Origin: Anopheles merus
Taxonomy: Eukaryota; Arthropoda; Insecta; Diptera; Culicidae
DNA: 64,000 nucleotides
Assembly: GCF_017562075.2 (NCBI RefSeq)
Contig: NC_054081.1
Location: 18,651,634 to 18,715,633, forward strand
Direction: 5' to 3'
Positions 62,518 to 64,000 of the stretch are shown in pieces (the stretch's first letter is position 1; the number at the start of each line of letters is the position of its first letter). The notes under the pieces are model-generated. The model had not been told where the DNA came from, did no database searches, and was given only the letters and a program-made list of their open reading frames with translations. The position numbers and the translations under genes were made by a program.

Positions 62518-63229
62518 GGTGTAAGCGTGTTGGTGATGCGCCTGGTGTTGTGTTATGTCTCGTTTGGTTCAACGAGCGGGGACAGGGTTCGCCATCTCGC
62601 TCGCTGACGCGATCGAGCAGTTCTTTGGCTACGATGAGCGGACGAGTGTCTTAGGTCACGAGCGTACTGCGATTTTTCCCTCCAAACGCTCTCATACACA
62701 CATGCACACACACACGGACCGCCGTCCCATACGAAGGCCACATGTTTTTCCCCGTTTCTTGCTCCCACCCACGTCACCTTTTTCTTTCCCGGAAGATCGT
62801 CTTTCTTGTTCTTGCCCTTTCCTTTGAAGTCACAGACACACATGAACCAAACCAAACGACACACATATGTGTCCTCACACTCCCGCACATGCACTTGAAA
62901 CTGCATCCGAAATGTGTATGCCCTTTTAAAAGGGCTGGTCTGTTCATCGCTGCAATGTCACTTTTCCTTATAAGCCTTTTGGTCTTTTTGAGTTAATAAT
63001 TTTTCTTTTATTTTGTTGTACCTCTTTTTCCGTTCATTATTTGAGCAAACACGTTTTTGGGCCCGATCGTTCTAAAACTGATGCTATCGCGCTCTCTTCG
63101 CGGATCAATCGTTGTTGCTCTCTTCCTGAAAAAAAAAACAGATAAGCCGCTCGCATCACGAAATTGACTTAAGCTAAGCAGTGTTGATAGGGCAGTCTCT
63201 CGCGCCCATACTTACTTGAATTTCTCTCT

Positions 63230-63300
63230 CGTACTTTCTCTCTCCCTCTCACACACACACATGCACGCACACATAGCCACTAACTCACACACAAACAGAC
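63230..63300. repeat. CT- and CA-rich simple sequence
   Basis: A CT-rich run (63230-63250) passes into CA repeats with ATGCACGCAC interruptions. Confidence 0.75.
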
Positions 63301-64000
63301 ACATTCTCTTGACGATCGCTTTTAACCCTTTAATGTCAGACGGGAAGGGATCTTGATATTTAAATGTTTCATAACATTAGGTTTGAACAGATTTTTTTTA
63401 CTTAATGAAACAAACTTTTTCACTGCCCCAAACGAGAGCAAAAACCAAGAAGCAAAATGGTCAAGTGACGCATGCAAAAATCCCGCGCAACACGTACGCA
63501 CATAAACGGGCACACGGGTGAAATAAATCGAAAATGAGCAGACGTAAAAACATGTCAAATGGGCAAAAATCGATAAAGTTTACACATTCCTTGTGCTTCT
63601 ACCAAGCGGTTGCCAAGACGCTTCAGCAGCAACCAGATGTGGGGAAACGGGCAGGGGGAACGAGCAGCAGGAAGACGGAAGCGGCATAATGCAATTAGTG
63701 CCGTTCGCAGTTGGCCCGTTCGTTTGAAAAGAAGCAGTATTGCCTGGCCAGCAACCCCCGGGGGCACATTCTTACACCATGTGCTTTTGTGTAGAATGTG
63801 TGCACACCAGAACCTCCAGGGCAGGCAAAAGTGCATCTCATCGGGCTGGAAGCGAAGCACGATGCAAAAGGGCATCAAACCGGGCGTATAATAAACCAGT
63901 GCGAATGTTCAACATGTGTGATTTGAGCAGCAGGAAAATGAGCCACTAAAACCCTCCCCACCCCCCCCCCGTAACTGCAACTGTCTGAGAGCGGATGATG

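Larger units (their letters stand above)
56699..64000. other. Upstream region of Chsy, noncoding with GA/CT and CA repeats
   Basis: On the minus strand, the A-rich stretch 56810-56900 looks like 5' leader. A promoter could not be fixed; initiator-like TCAGT motifs on the minus strand occur near 57516 and 58100-58116. Several GA/CT tracts are listed separately. Two open segments that might be coding (56979-57375 and 59849-60150) are listed with low confidence. No other gene is supported. Confidence 0.4.

Noticed and set aside
1..64000. CRISPR array, operons, bacterial promoters or terminators
   Set aside because: The introns, SINEs and MITEs show eukaryotic DNA; the tandem repeats seen are microsatellites without spacers.

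Overview
The window looks like euchromatic DNA of an anopheline mosquito, most likely the Anopheles gambiae complex. The evidence is four copies of a tRNA-derived SINE that I recognise from memory as SINE200, an intron-rich insect gene with 63-72 bp introns, GC-ending codons in the coding exons, and abundant TG and GA microsatellites. It is a eukaryotic, gene-poor window with no operons, no CRISPR array and no rRNA or tRNA gene.

Only two protein-coding loci can be supported. At the left end, a plus-strand first coding exon (2400-2628, 76 codons plus one base, ending in a strong GT donor) follows a typical TG-rich mosquito 5' leader. I do not recognise its protein, and I find no continuation in the window. 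At the right end, the minus strand carries a complete six-exon chondroitin sulfate synthase gene (CHSY1-type, 51396-56698, about 887 residues). It has a type II membrane anchor, an N-terminal GT31-type domain with a DDD motif and a C-terminal domain with a DVD motif. Its role is to polymerise the GlcA/GalNAc backbone of chondroitin in the Golgi. The two loci point towards each other, and about 48.8 kb between them has no exon I can defend. The simplest reading is one or more long introns of the left gene plus intergenic DNA.

The noncoding DNA is of two kinds. AT-rich blocks (about 1-1700, 2900-8200, 22300-34000 and 49500-50700) hold decayed transposons: a hAT-like MITE (209-411), non-LTR retrotransposon relics (5885-6310, 22720-24165, 25115-25440), SINE200 copies (23146-23355, 24982-25086, 30056-30230, 31554-31770), two copies of a second SINE-like family, an 895 bp MITE with seven internal motif copies (32976-33870), a 636 bp palindromic element with a nested inverted repeat (49532-50167), and a pogo-like MITE (50218-50576). 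Base-balanced blocks (about 8200-22300, 26600-28900, 34000-49500 and 54200-64000) have almost no recognisable transposons. They contain microsatellites and scattered TTAATTAA-type motifs, which would fit intronic or upstream regulatory DNA.

I found no clearly new multi-gene system. The most unusual items are the two motif-rich MITEs at 33 kb and 49.5-50.6 kb and the orphan first exon at 2400. Open reading frames of 190-246 codons elsewhere look like chance or microsatellite artefacts.
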